A DNA stretch of 64,000 nucleotides from DASUPK01 sp963804595 (GCA_963804595.1 CAWDQZ010000017.1:62001-126000), one strand, 5' to 3'; counted from the stretch's first letter, positions 54,585 through 63,787 are shown. Made by a program: numbers and translations. The notes: generated by a model from the letters alone, not told the origin.

Positions 54585-55345
54585 CAGCGGTGACAGATCG
54601 CGACGAAGTCGAGCGCGAGATCGAGGTCGCCGGCACGCAGCCGGAAGTCGGTGGCGCTGATCGCGGGGATGAAGCGCCCGTAGAAGGGCCTGGTGAGGCG
54701 CAGAGCGGGGTGCACTCGGTCCCAGCCGAGCCGGATGGCGACCTCGTGTGCGCGCAGCTTGCGGGCGTGGTAGAGGCCGAGGATCTCGACATCGCCGAAG
54801 TGCGGCTCGAGGAGCGCCCGGTAGTCCTCCTGGTCGTACTCGCGCAGATGCCAGGGGTTGTCGGACCTCTCGGCTCCCGGCGGCGCGAGGGTGAGCCGGT
54901 TGGGCGTTGAGATGTAGGCGACCGGTGCGATCTCCGCGATCCGCGCCAGCAGGCGGTCGGGCTCATGGATGTGCTCAATGGTCTGGAGGAAGACCACAGC
55001 GTCCACCGGCTCGTCGAAGTCCTCCACCAACTCGCGGCGGAAGCTCAGGTTCGGCCGCCGGTAGCGAGCCCGCGCATGCTCGTGTGCCTCGGGGTTCGCG
55101 TCGACCCCGATCACCTCGGCCCCACGCTCGGCGAGGAGATCAGAGCCGTATCCCTCGCCGCAGGCGAGATCGGCCACCCGCAGGCCGGCGCAGCGCTCGG
55201 CAATCCACTCGTACACGGCGACGTGCCGTCGGTACCAGTAGTTCTCCTCCGGAACGTCGGGCAGGGTGCGCTCGCCGGTGAGCTCGAGGGGCCGGACGCC
55301 CTCGGGCTGGTTCTCCTGGACGTAGGTCCGATCGGCCTCGCTCAC
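54584..55345 (-). CDS. SAM-dependent methyltransferase (Rv3030-like, glucan cluster)
   Basis: 253 aa. Class I methyltransferase: LRVADLACGEGYGSDLLAERGAEVIGVDANPE, with AVVFLQTIEHIHEPDRLL and YISTPNRLTLAP. Its place ahead of a GH57 and a GT4 gene, as Rv3030 in mycobacteria, suggests O-methylation of the glucan. GTG start; the 60 residues before it lack family features. Confidence 0.85.
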   Translation of the reverse strand: MSEADRTYVQENQPEGVRPLELTGERTLPDVPEENYWYRRHVAVYEWIAERCAGLRVADLACGEGYGSDLLAERGAEVIGVDANPEAHEHARARYRRPNLSFRRELVEDFDEPVDAVVFLQTIEHIHEPDRLLARIAEIAPVAYISTPNRLTLAPPGAERSDNPWHLREYDQEDYRALLEPHFGDVEILGLYHARKLRAHEVAIRLGWDRVHPALRLTRPFYGRFIPAISATDFRLRAGDLDLALDFVAICHR

Positions 55346-55491
55346 GGCCGGGAAGTTAGGGCCGACGGCACTTCGCCGTCTGGCGACGGGCGGAGAGGGT
55401 GGATACGTAGAGTGCGAGTTGAGGCGCCGCCGATGAGTTCGGTCCCGCCCGCAGGTCCAAGAGGGGAATCCCGAGGACGAAACCAGCGTCG

Positions 55492-56015
55492 ATGGAAAAC
55501 CACAGAGGAGCCCCCGCAATCGAAGCGCGCCAGCTGAGCCGTATCTTCAAGGGCGGCATCGAGGCCGTGCGCGGCATCGACCTGAAGGTGGCGGCGGGCG
55601 AGGTCTTCGGCTTCCTCGGACCGAACGGCGCCGGCAAGTCCACGACCGTGAGAATGCTCTGCACCCTCCTCCCGCCGTCCGCCGGTAGCGCGTCGGTGGG
55701 CGGGGCACGACGTGGTGGACGAGGGCGATGCCGTTCGCTCCGACATCGGCGTCGCGCTCCAGGAGATCGGCCTCGATCCCGGTGCAGACGGGGCGAGAGC
55801 TCCTCGAGCTGCAGTGCGGGCTCTACGGGGTCACCGGCATGGCCAGCCGCCAGCGCCGGCCGAGCTGCTCGAGCTGGTCGGCCTCACCGACGCGGCGGAC
55901 CGTCGCACCAAGACCTACTCCGGAGGGATGAAGCGGCGCCTCGATCTGGCGAGCGCGCTGGTCCACCGGCCGCGGGTCCTCTTCCTGGACGAGCCGACCA
56001 CGGGTCTTGACAACC
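55492..56015 (+). pseudogene. ABC transporter ATP-binding gene, frameshifted and truncated
   Basis: Daunorubicin-exporter-like ATPase, in pieces. Walker A FGFLGPNGAGKSTTVRML is in the first frame. DVVDEGDAVRSDIGVALQEIGLDP, GRELLELQCGLYGVTGM and AELLELVGLTDAADRRTKTYSGGMKRRLDLA with Walker B RVLFLDEPTTGLD are in the others. Three 1-nt changes (near 55698, 55778 and 55855) interrupt it. The sequence stops soon after TTGLD: no H-loop and no C-terminal half, because a small reverse gene and a methyltransferase gene follow. So truncation is real even if the frameshifts are errors. Confidence 0.85.
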
Positions 56016-56031
56016 GCATCCGCGGTCTGCC

Positions 56032-56175
56032 TCAGGACGGGAGCAGCCAGCCGCACAGGGCACCGAGGACCAGGCCGGCCTCAGGGGCGAGCGGCAGGTC
56101 CGTGACCAGACCCACCAAGATCCCGACCACGAGGCCGACTCCCCCACCGACGGCAATTGCTGCGCCGGTGCTCAC
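56032..56175 (-). CDS. 47-aa glycine-zipper membrane protein
   Basis: Starts at GTG, STGAAIAVGGGVGLVVGILV, then a short polar TDLPLAPEAG and a second helix LVLGALCGWLLPS. Two hydrophobic helices with GxxxG-type packing are visible. It is antisense to the broken end of the ABC gene and 55 nt from the methyltransferase gene. AGGG about 6 nt upstream is a weak ribosome site. No family assigned. Confidence 0.5.
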   Translation of the reverse strand: MSTGAAIAVGGGVGLVVGILVGLVTDLPLAPEAGLVLGALCGWLLPS

Positions 56176-56230
56176 CGCGCCACCCTATAACGGGCCTCAG
56201 GCCGGAGGTCGCTGCGTAAGATCCCCGCGC

Positions 56231-57148
56231 GTGCCCGCCCCCGCGAGCCCAGACAGGATCAAGGAGGTCAACGAGCGCTACCACGACGTGGCGGCGGCCT
56301 CATACGACTCGAAGTGGGGGATCGACTTTGGCGACGTCGGCCAGAACCAGGTGACCGGCAAGCTGGGCAAGGCCCTCGGCGTACTGCCCGATAGGGCGTT
56401 CGGCGATGCGCTCGAGATCGGTGCGGGCACCGGCTACTTCTCACTCAATCTCCTGCAGGCCGGCCTCATCGAGAGGGCAACCGCCACGGACATCTCGCCG
56501 GGGATGCTGGCCACTCTCGAGGAGAACGCCTCACGGCTCGGCCTCGACGTCCGAAGCGCGGCGGTCGAGGCGGAGACGCTGCCCTTCGCAGACGAGAGCT
56601 TCGACCTCGTCTTCGGCCACGCGGTGCTCCACCACATCCCCGACCTGGAGCGGGCCTTCTCCGAGTTCGGGCGGGTGCTGCGGCCGGGCGGTACGGTCGC
56701 CTTCTGTGGCGAGCCTTCCCGCTACGGAGACATCCTCGCGGCGATTCCGAAGCGAACCGCTCTCCTGGCGGCGCCGCTCTGGCGCCGGGCGATGGGCGCG
56801 TCGCAGCGGGACCGCCTTCCGGATGCGGAGGCCAACGGGCACTCGCTCGAGACCGAGGTCGACGTTCACGCGTTCTCGACCAGCGATCTGCGGCGCTTCT
56901 GCGCCGCGGCGAACCTGACCGACGTCACGGTGCGTGGAGAGGAGCTGCTCGCATCGATCCACGGCTGGACCGTGCGGACCCTGGAGGCGACCGCGGAGCC
57001 CGACCAGGTGCCCTGGGTATGGCGGAGCTTCGCCTTCCGCAGCTACCTATTGCTGCAGCGACTCGACAACCAGGTGCTCGAGCCGCTCCTGCCGCCGCAG
57101 CTCTTCTACAACCTGTTGGTCGCCGCGCGTAAGCCGGAGCGGCGCTAG
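56231..57148 (+). CDS. SAM-dependent methyltransferase
   Basis: 305 aa. Class I methyltransferase with ALEIGAGTGYFSLNLLQAG, ATDISPGMLATLEENASRLG, FADESFDLVFGHAVLHHIPDLERAFSEFGRVLRPGG. The C-terminal 120 residues are a lid region without a known match. GTG start. Substrate unknown; no partner genes nearby. The stop overlaps the convergent TraR-like gene by four bases. Confidence 0.88.
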   Translation: MPAPASPDRIKEVNERYHDVAAASYDSKWGIDFGDVGQNQVTGKLGKALGVLPDRAFGDALEIGAGTGYFSLNLLQAGLIERATATDISPGMLATLEENASRLGLDVRSAAVEAETLPFADESFDLVFGHAVLHHIPDLERAFSEFGRVLRPGGTVAFCGEPSRYGDILAAIPKRTALLAAPLWRRAMGASQRDRLPDAEANGHSLETEVDVHAFSTSDLRRFCAAANLTDVTVRGEELLASIHGWTVRTLEATAEPDQVPWVWRSFAFRSYLLLQRLDNQVLEPLLPPQLFYNLLVAARKPERR

Positions 57149-57471
57149 CCGCGCCCGCCGGGCTCTTCCTGGACCAGCCGGTCGGCCCAGGGAAGCGCCT
57201 CGAGACGCTCGTCCGGAATCGGCTCGCCGCTGATCACGGACTTGCCGTAGGTGCCCTCCCCGATCCGCTGCTCGGCGCGGTCGATCGCCTCCAGCGTGCG
57301 CTCGAGCTGTTCCCGGAGCGCCTCGTCCTTCCCGGCCTGCTCCAGGTCGTCGCCCTTATCGCCGATGTCCTCGGGCTGTTCCTCTTCCTGCTCCGGGCCG
57401 ATTCCGGCGAGCTCGCGCTCGATCCGCGCCCGCTCCTCGGCCAGCCGTTCGCGTGCTCGTTGGGCGTCCAC
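57145..57471 (-). CDS. TraR/DksA-like protein lacking zinc-finger cysteines
   Basis: 108 aa, Glu/Arg-rich coiled-coil body (RARERLAEERARIERELAGI, DLEQAGKDEALREQLERTLEAIDRAEQRI) and the end GTYGKSVISGEPIPDERLEALPWADRLV. This is the DksA/TraR C-terminal pattern GTYGxCxxCGxPIPxxRLEALPxAxxCxxC with all four Cys replaced (Lys-Ser, Ile-Ser, Arg, end). Such Cys-less forms keep the fold without zinc. It may bind the RNA polymerase secondary channel. GTG start. Confidence 0.82.
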   Translation of the reverse strand: MDAQRARERLAEERARIERELAGIGPEQEEEQPEDIGDKGDDLEQAGKDEALREQLERTLEAIDRAEQRIGEGTYGKSVISGEPIPDERLEALPWADRLVQEEPGGRG

Positions 57472-57517
57472 GGGCGGGGATGCTACTTCCACCGCTGTTG
57501 TCGGGCGCGCGCGGCCG

Positions 57518-59244
57518 CTACCCGAACGTGAATGCGTATCCCGAGATCCCGGGCGCGAAGCGCAGCGAGAGGCGGCGCTGAGCGACCGCCGGCAGGTCGA
57601 CGAGCCGGTAGAGACGCTGGCCCTCGATCGTCGCTCGCCCGTTGTGCACATCCGTCCCCGCGAGTCTGTTCGGAATCGGCCGGCCGTCGAGCAGGACCCG
57701 GATCTGGCGAGCCTGGCCGGGCGAACCCAGAACGAGGAACACGCGCCGCGAGTTGAACTCCAGGTCGATCCCGGCTTGGGCGCCGGATCTTGCGTCCTCC
57801 TCCGTCACGCCCCAGTTACCCGAGTAGGCGAAATGGTTGACGGGCAAGTCCGCCGGCGGAGCGCCGAAGGCCTGATCGCCGGGGTGGATGTCCCGCTCAC
57901 CCAACCACTTGCGCGGGCGGCGCCGAGATAGGTCTCCGGGGTCGTCGCGCCGGCCGAGGGCGCCTCTGCCGATGCGCGCGCACCCGATCCGAGGTTCGAG
58001 TTACCCGCCGCCCGGAGAAGGGTGCGGATCTCCCTCTCGGTCTGGTCGTAGCCGCCCTCCCCGAAGTGGGCGCTGCGCACGTTGCCGTCGGCGTCCACGA
58101 GGTAGTCCGCCGGCCAGTACTGGTTGCCCCATGCGTCCCAGGTGGCGAGATCGTTGTCCTGGACGACCGGATAGGTCAGATGGTTCTGGCGGATCGCGTC
58201 CTGGACGTTGCTCGCCTCCTTCTCGAAGGGGAATTCCGGCGAGTGAACACCGACGATCGTGAAGCCGTCTCTCTCGTAACGCTGCTGCCAGGCCTCGAGG
58301 TAGGGCAGCGTCCGGATGCAGTTGATGCAGGTGTAGGTCCAGAAGTCGATCAGGACGACCTTCCCGCGCAGGTCGCTCATCGAGAGCGACTCGCCTCCGG
58401 GTGTGTTGAACCAGTCCTGGGTTCCCGTGAAGTCCGGAGCTTGGCCGTAGGTCGGAAGGTCGACGGATTGATCGATCTGCGAGGGGTCGACGATCGGCTT
58501 GCCCGTCTGCCGCACTTTCGCCAGATCGGTCGCCACCACCGGGCTCTTCTCCAGCCCCTCGGTCGGATTGACGAGGAAGGCGGGCAGGTCGCTGGCGATC
58601 GCGGTCTGGAAGCGCGTGTCCAGGTTGGCGGTCATCGCCACCGCCACCAGCACCATCACGGCGCCGAGACCCATCTGGACCCGCCCCCGCACGGGTGCCA
58701 GCCTCTGAGCGAACCGCCGCCCGCCGAGCAGCAGCAGGTAGAGCACGATCGCGGAGCCCACGGCGTAGGAGAGAGCCACCGCGAAGCGCCCGGCGGTGAA
58801 GTCCTGCGCGGCCGAGACGACGATCACGCCCGCCAGGATCGGCCCGGCGCAGGGCGCGTAGACGAGGCCGAGACTCGCCCCGACGAACAGCCCGGAGCCG
58901 AAGCCGTCACCGCGGAATCGAGCCGGACCAGGCGTCAGCCGGGAGGCGAAGGCCTCCACCCGATCGCCCACCGGCGGGACCAGCAGGCAGAAGCCGAAGG
59001 CGAAGAGGACGACTATCGCCACGTCCCTCGCGACGCCGTTGGGGAGGCCCAGGGCGTCGATCACGTAGACGAGCCCTACGGTCGCGAAGGTGAACGACAG
59101 GGCCAGTCCGGTGACCACCCCCAGCGGCCGCCTCCGGCCGCCCGTGACCCCTGCCGAGAGGACGGCGGGCAGGATCGGCAGGACGCAGGGCGAGAGCGCG
59201 GTGCCCGCCCCGGCGACGAACGCGAACAGCATCAACAAGGCCAT
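57518..59244 (-). pseudogene. DipZ-like CcdA-thioredoxin fusion, frameshifted near the C-terminus
   Basis: Three parts. A CcdA-type membrane domain (residues about 1-215) has PCVLPILPAVLSAG and YAPCAGPILAGVI, each with a Cys. A thioredoxin/TlpA-like domain has WTYTCINCIRTLPYLEAW (C-I-N-C). The C-terminal beta domain of DipZ proteins (PVNHFAYSGNWGVTEEDARS) is in another frame. A single-base deletion near 57908-57918 causes the change; adding a base joins it to WLGERDIHPGDQAFG. It would move reducing equivalents across the membrane to extracytoplasmic thiols. It is followed by a cyclase gene on the same strand. Confidence 0.82.
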
Positions 59245-59299
59245 ATCGGTCCCAGACTCGGAGGTTCAACCAGCGTTACGGCCCGGCGTTAACGGCGGA

Positions 59300-60430
59300 T
59301 TAGCTCTCGTCCTCCGCCCACCGCACGCGGTGCACGGGCACCTCACCCTCGATGCCCTTGAACTTGCGCCTGCCCGCAAAGGAGAAGTCGAAGGGACGGC
59401 CGTCGGTCTCCGCGATCGAGTCCTTCACCGCCTGGTCCACTACGACGCTCTCGGGCCGAGCGAAATTGGTGATCCGGGCCGCGAGGTTCACGGGACGCCC
59501 GTACCAGTCTCCCCCCCGCCCCAACACCTGCCCGCGGGCCAGGCCGGCGCGCAGCGGCGGGATCTCATCCGTTCCCGCCGAGTCGACCAGGCCGACGACG
59601 GCATCGACGAGCGGCGCCGACTGCGGCGAGGCGAACATCGCCGCGTCGCCGATCATCTTCACCAGCCGGACCGGCGGGCGGGCGGCGTCGGACGCACGCT
59701 CGAACAGCCTCCCGGTGAGGTCGCCGATCTGCTCGATCTCGAGCGACTCGCCGAGGCGCGTAAAGCCCACCAGATCGGCGAAGGCGATCGTCATCTCATC
59801 CGTTCCCGACACACTGCCCGCCGCGAGCTCGGCCTCCGTGATCACCGCCTGGCGAATTCGCTCGCGGAGGTGGACCCGGTAGGCGTGCAGGAGCGTCTCG
59901 CCGAGCAGGGGAGCCATCGTCTTCGCGGCGGCGGCGTAGCGGAGTGCCAGCTCGCGCTCGTCGATTCCCGGTTCGGTGAACACCTCGCCGACCAGGTCGA
60001 CGTTGGCGTCCGCGAGGTTCGCCATCGAGATCCCGATGATCCTGGAGGTCTCCAGCACGCCCTCGGGCGGCAGCCCGGCGTCCAGGAACAGCTTGGCGCG
60101 TTTGGCCGCCTCGAGATCGGCCTCGCCGTAGACCCGATCGTCGTCACCGGGAATCGGGGCCCCGAGCGCCTGCAGCAGACGGACGAGGAACTGGACGTCC
60201 AGCCCGACGCCCTCGGCGATCTCCGCTGCCGTGTATTGCTCCTGGCCCTCCTCGAAGACCCGCTCCACCGGCAGGAGCACGAGTCGGTTCTCCTCGACCG
60301 CCCGCTTCAGCTCCTCGAGTGAGACGCCCTGATCGGCGAGTTCCTCGAGCAGGGCCAAACGCGCCTCGCGCGCCTTTCCCTTCAGGTCGCCGAGCAGCCC
60401 CTCGGCCTCGAAGTCGATGTCGCTGGACAT
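59300..60430 (-). CDS. Class III adenylate cyclase (Rv1264-like)
   Basis: 376 aa. The N-terminal 190 residues form a helical regulatory domain (TAAEIAEGVGLDVQFLVRLLQALG) like that of the pH-responsive Rv1264. The cyclase domain follows: metal-binding FADLVGFTRLGESL, KMIGDAAMFA, and YGRPVNLAARI. It converts ATP to cAMP. ATG at 60430. It is divergent, 50 nt apart, from the LON-domain gene. No cAMP-binding protein gene is nearby. Confidence 0.9.
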   Translation of the reverse strand: MSSDIDFEAEGLLGDLKGKAREARLALLEELADQGVSLEELKRAVEENRLVLLPVERVFEEGQEQYTAAEIAEGVGLDVQFLVRLLQALGAPIPGDDDRVYGEADLEAAKRAKLFLDAGLPPEGVLETSRIIGISMANLADANVDLVGEVFTEPGIDERELALRYAAAAKTMAPLLGETLLHAYRVHLRERIRQAVITEAELAAGSVSGTDEMTIAFADLVGFTRLGESLEIEQIGDLTGRLFERASDAARPPVRLVKMIGDAAMFASPQSAPLVDAVVGLVDSAGTDEIPPLRAGLARGQVLGRGGDWYGRPVNLAARITNFARPESVVVDQAVKDSIAETDGRPFDFSFAGRRKFKGIEGEVPVHRVRWAEDES

Positions 60431-60480
60431 AAGCGTTGCGGCCCCAGCGGAGCACCCTCGCATATCTAAGATGGGCCGGG

Positions 60481-61113
60481 ATGGCGGGTCTCGAGCTTCC
60501 GATCTTCGAGCTGCCGCTCGTCCTACTCCCCGGCGAGCAGGTCCCGCTCCACATCTTCGAGGAGCGCTACAAGCGGATGGTCGGCGCCTCGCTCGACCAG
60601 GGCGAACCGTTCGGGATCGTCCTGCGCGACGACGAGGGAGCGCGATCGATCGGCTGCACCGCCCGCGTCGACGACGTGCTGGAGCGCTTCGACGACGGAC
60701 GGATGAACATCGTGGTCAGCGGAGAGGCGCCGTTCAAAGTGCTCGACCGGTTCGAGTCATCCGAGTACCCGGCCGGCGAGGTCGAGCTGATCCCCGACGA
60801 GGACGTGCCGCCGATCGACGAGGCAGCCGCGAGCGCGGCGCGGGAGGCATTCGCCGAGCTCGCGGAGCGCGCTACCGGCGAGCGGCCCGACCCGGCCGAA
60901 CTCGACGACGCCTCCGCCTATTCGATCGCGTCTCGCATCGAGCTGCCGGCCGAGACCAAGCAGCAGCTGCTTGAGATGCGCGACGAAGACGAGCGCATGG
61001 CGCTGCTGGCCAACGCGCTGGGAGCCGTCGGCAAGGCGCTGGAGAGGGCCGAGGAGGCGGCCGAGCGCGCCAGCTCGAACGGCAAGGTCCACTTCCCGGG
61101 GCTCCCTGAATAG
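60481..61113 (+). CDS. LON peptidase N-terminal-domain protein
   Basis: 210 aa. The substrate-binding domain of Lon occurs alone: LPLVLLPGEQVPLHIFEERYKRM, RDDEGARSIGCTARV, GRMNIVVSGEAPFKVLDRF. No AAA or protease part. The C-terminal helix is Glu-rich. Possibly it brings substrates to a protease. It is divergent from the cyclase gene; a truncated repeat copy lies after its stop. Confidence 0.9.
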   Translation: MAGLELPIFELPLVLLPGEQVPLHIFEERYKRMVGASLDQGEPFGIVLRDDEGARSIGCTARVDDVLERFDDGRMNIVVSGEAPFKVLDRFESSEYPAGEVELIPDEDVPPIDEAAASAAREAFAELAERATGERPDPAELDDASAYSIASRIELPAETKQQLLEMRDEDERMALLANALGAVGKALERAEEAAERASSNGKVHFPGLPE

Positions 61114-61134
61114 TTGGTTCGGCCGCGGTTTTTG

Positions 61135-61159
61135 TGGCGGCCGCATATGGCGAAGCCGT
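61135..61159 (-). repeat. Dispersed repeat, shortened copy 4
   Basis: Reverse strand ACGGCTTCGCCATATGCGGCC then GCCA matches both ends of the 38-bp repeat with about 15 middle bases missing. It lies between the LON-domain gene and the end of the gamma-glutamyltransferase gene, next to the inverted repeat CGGCCGC...GCGGCCG (61120-61143), which may act as a terminator. Confidence 0.6.
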
Positions 61160-62721
61160 CATACCAGCACGACCGCGCCGCCCCGACGCGGGTCTCCCCC
61201 GCCGCTGAGGTCCCCGGACTCGGAGTCGCGGGCGACGGCCTGGCAGCCACCGAAGTAGAGGTTCTGCCGTTTCCAGCGGACCACGGGCACGCCTCGGCGC
61301 TCCAGGTCCGCGAGCGCCGCCTCGTCCACCCCCGGCTCGGCCTGCACCGTGCCGGCCTCGAAGTGGAGCCGGCCCGCGTCAACCGCAGCGTCCGCGTCCA
61401 TCCCCTCCTGGAGCACCCTGACCGCGACCTGGAGGATCGCCGAGCGGATCCGGTTCGATCCTGCGCTCCCCAGGCCGAGGGCGACCTCGCCGTCGCGGAG
61501 GGCGAGCGTCGGGGACATCATCGAGCTCACCCGTTGTCCTGGCGGGATCTCGTGGAAGCCCTGCGGGTTCAGGTCCTCCTCGCCAAGCATGTTGTTGAGG
61601 TGCACCCCCGTGCCGGGCACCACGACGCCCGACCCGGTGCCGTTCGAGCAGGTGACCGAGGCGCAGTTGCCCTCGGCGTCGAGCACCGCGATGTGGGTGG
61701 TCGAGCCGAGCATCTCGGAGGGCCCTCCGGCCCCGCCTTGGCCGCCGACCCAGTCCCCCCCGCGAATCCGCTCGGCGACCTCGTCGAGGTCAGCGGCGAG
61801 GAAGCGCTCGACATAGGCCTCGTCGTGCAGCCCTCGGTGGAACTCATCGGTGCGGCGGGCGTTGGCCGCCTCTGTGGCGGCGACGAGTTGCTCCACCCCG
61901 CTGTGATCTCCCAGGCGCTGGAGCACCCCCAGTGCGAACGCGATCAGGATCCCACCCGATGAGGGCGGCGGATTGGTGAGCACGTCGTAGCCCCGAAAGT
62001 GCGCCTCCACCGGCCGTCGCTCGATCGGCTCGTACGCCGCCATGTCGTCCATGCCGAGGGTCCCGCCGCGCTCTCGGACCCAGTCACAGACCCGCTCGGC
62101 GATGTCACCACGGTAGAAGGGGCCGGCTCCCTCCGTCGCGTAGCGCTCCAGCGCATCCGACATCTCCGGATAGCGGAACGTGTCGCCCTCCACGAGTTGC
62201 TTCCCGTCGGGCGTGTAGAGCGCCGCGCACTCGGGCGTCGAGACCAGGATCGGGTGGAGGATCTCGTGAAAGTACGCGGCGGCCTTGGTCAGCTGGACGC
62301 CCTTGCGCCCGAGCTCGATGCCGGGCTCCGCCAGCCTCGCGATCGGCACCGATCCGAAGCGCCCGTGGACGTGCTCGAGTCCTGCGGGGTTCCCAGGCAC
62401 CCCGCAGGAGGCCGCGCCACAGTTGAAGATCTGCGGCGTCTCGTCGAAGTAGACCGGTACCGGGATCAGCTCCGCCTTGCGCTCGATCCCATCGGCGCCG
62501 CCGGCCGCGACGAAGAAGTCGATCAGGCTCTGATCGCCGCCGTCCTGGACCATCATGAAGCCGCCCGCTCCGAAACCGCTCAGCTGGCTCTCGGTGACGA
62601 AGGAGGTGAGCACGGCGCAGATTGCGGCATCCACGGCGTTCCCTCCCTCGCGCAGCACCTGCGCGCCGGCCTCCGCTGTCAGCGGGTGTCCTGCGGCGAC
62701 GACTCCCTTCGCGCTTGGCAT
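61159..62721 (-). CDS. ggt: Gamma-glutamyltransferase
   Basis: 520 aa. N-terminal nucleophile hydrolase: the autoprocessing/catalytic Thr lies in LGSTTHIAVLDAEGN, followed by NGTGSGVVVPGTGVHLNNMLGEEDLNP and TLALRDGEVALGLGSAGSNRIRSAILQV. The large-subunit part has VVAAGHPLTAEAGAQVLREGGNAVDAAI and PPPSSGGIL. It cleaves glutathione or other gamma-glutamyl bonds. No signal peptide is seen, so it is probably cytoplasmic. ATG at 62721. Confidence 0.94.
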   Translation of the reverse strand: MPSAKGVVAAGHPLTAEAGAQVLREGGNAVDAAICAVLTSFVTESQLSGFGAGGFMMVQDGGDQSLIDFFVAAGGADGIERKAELIPVPVYFDETPQIFNCGAASCGVPGNPAGLEHVHGRFGSVPIARLAEPGIELGRKGVQLTKAAAYFHEILHPILVSTPECAALYTPDGKQLVEGDTFRYPEMSDALERYATEGAGPFYRGDIAERVCDWVRERGGTLGMDDMAAYEPIERRPVEAHFRGYDVLTNPPPSSGGILIAFALGVLQRLGDHSGVEQLVAATEAANARRTDEFHRGLHDEAYVERFLAADLDEVAERIRGGDWVGGQGGAGGPSEMLGSTTHIAVLDAEGNCASVTCSNGTGSGVVVPGTGVHLNNMLGEEDLNPQGFHEIPPGQRVSSMMSPTLALRDGEVALGLGSAGSNRIRSAILQVAVRVLQEGMDADAAVDAGRLHFEAGTVQAEPGVDEAALADLERRGVPVVRWKRQNLYFGGCQAVARDSESGDLSGGGDPRRGGAVVLV

Positions 62722-62756
62722 GCCGCGGAGCCTAGGCGGACCGTCACCCAGAATGA

Positions 62757-62782
62757 GACCGGCCGGCTCTCGCCGGCCGGTC
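62757..62782. terminator. 11-bp-stem GC hairpin, copy 1
   Basis: GACCGGCCGGC-TCTC-GCCGGCCGGTC, between the ggt start and the end of the broken secreted-protein gene. The same 27 bases occur again at 63592-63618. A strong stem without a T run; may end transcription of the secreted-protein gene. Confidence 0.55.
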
Positions 62783-62804
62783 ACGATCGCCAGATTCCGG
62801 CTGA

Positions 62805-63473
62805 CTACTCGCAGGTGTTGAAAGCCTGATCGTCGGTGAGAGCTGGGCCACCAGGCGCGGAGATCTTGTAGATGTCGTCGTCGTTGATCGTGCCAGCGCC
62901 GGGCGTTCCCTCGAGAGTCAGGTTCGTTGTTGACCCGGCCCTGGTCACCCCGTGAAGTCGGCCGTGTAGTCGTCTGTACCGTGAAGCTGTACAGGCAGGC
63001 GACGTAGCGAACTCGCGGTTCGACGGCCCGCCGCAAGACGAAGATGTCATCGGTGAACGTCTCCGTCCCACCGTCGGCTGCCGGCGTCCCCGCCGTGATG
63101 CGCGCTCGGGATGTTGTTCACGACGTGGCCGACAGTCGGGGTCGTCTGGACCCAACCCGCGTGATTACCGTTGGGATCGAACGCGTGAAGGTCGACCTCG
63201 TTGTTGGCGGTCCATGCGAGCGTGGCGCGAACGAGCGGAGCCGGGCGCCGGCAGGACCACATGGTGGACCTTCTTGCACTTGTGCTTCTTCTTTGCCGAC
63301 GACGCCGAATGCTTTTTCTTCTTCTTGCACTTCTTCTTCGCCGCGACAGCGTGACCCGGCTGTCCCGCGCGGGCGTGGCCCGCTGTGATCGTGACCAGCG
63401 CCAACGTCATCCCGAGCAGCGCCACCAGGCCGATCCGGCTCCAGCGACGAGCGGGGAGGGACTGAATCCCCAT
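62805..63473 (-). pseudogene. Secreted Lys-rich protein with DUF2135/YfaP-like domain, multiply frameshifted
   Basis: A signal peptide (IGLVALLGMTLALVTITAGHARA) and a Lys/Cys-rich stretch (KKKCKKKKKHSAS, KKKHKCKK) lead into LAWTANNEVDLHAFDPNGNHAGW, like the 'W..n.DlDLhv.dPnG' core of DUF2135/YfaP domains. Later parts (PAADGGTETFTDDIFVLRR; GSTTNLTLEGTPGAG, ending in AFNTCE) lie in other frames. At least four 1-nt changes occur near 63243, 63102, 62990 and 62949. This is either a decayed gene or a poorly read stretch. The function is unknown. Confidence 0.65.
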
Positions 63474-63591
63474 ATCGATAGTTCCTTCCTCAACGAGACT
63501 CGAGAGACCCCAAAGCCCCTCCTGACTCGGACAGTTTCAACCCTGTGCACCCGGCGACGCATCCGCATAAAGCCGTAAGTCGTCGCAGAAC

Positions 63592-63618
63592 GAGACCGGC
63601 CGGCTCTCGCCGGCCGGT
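63592..63618. terminator. GC hairpin, copy 2
   Basis: GAGACCGGCCGGCTCTCGCC then GGCCGGT, identical over 27 bases to 62755-62781. It lies in the 314-nt gap between the broken secreted-protein gene and the last partial gene. Nothing else in that gap (63474-63787) looks coding or regulatory to me. Confidence 0.55.
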
Positions 63619-63787
63619 TCACTCCCCTCCGAGCTCCCTTTTCCTGCCCACACGCTTGTTTACGACTACAAAGACTTCCCTGCCCCCAGGAACCCGACCA
63701 GTCTGCCGGTCCGGTCGCTGCCGAACATCGGCGAGAACCCCTAGTCCGAGATCCGGGATTTTCCGCAGGCTCGGCGTGCTCGCCGGC

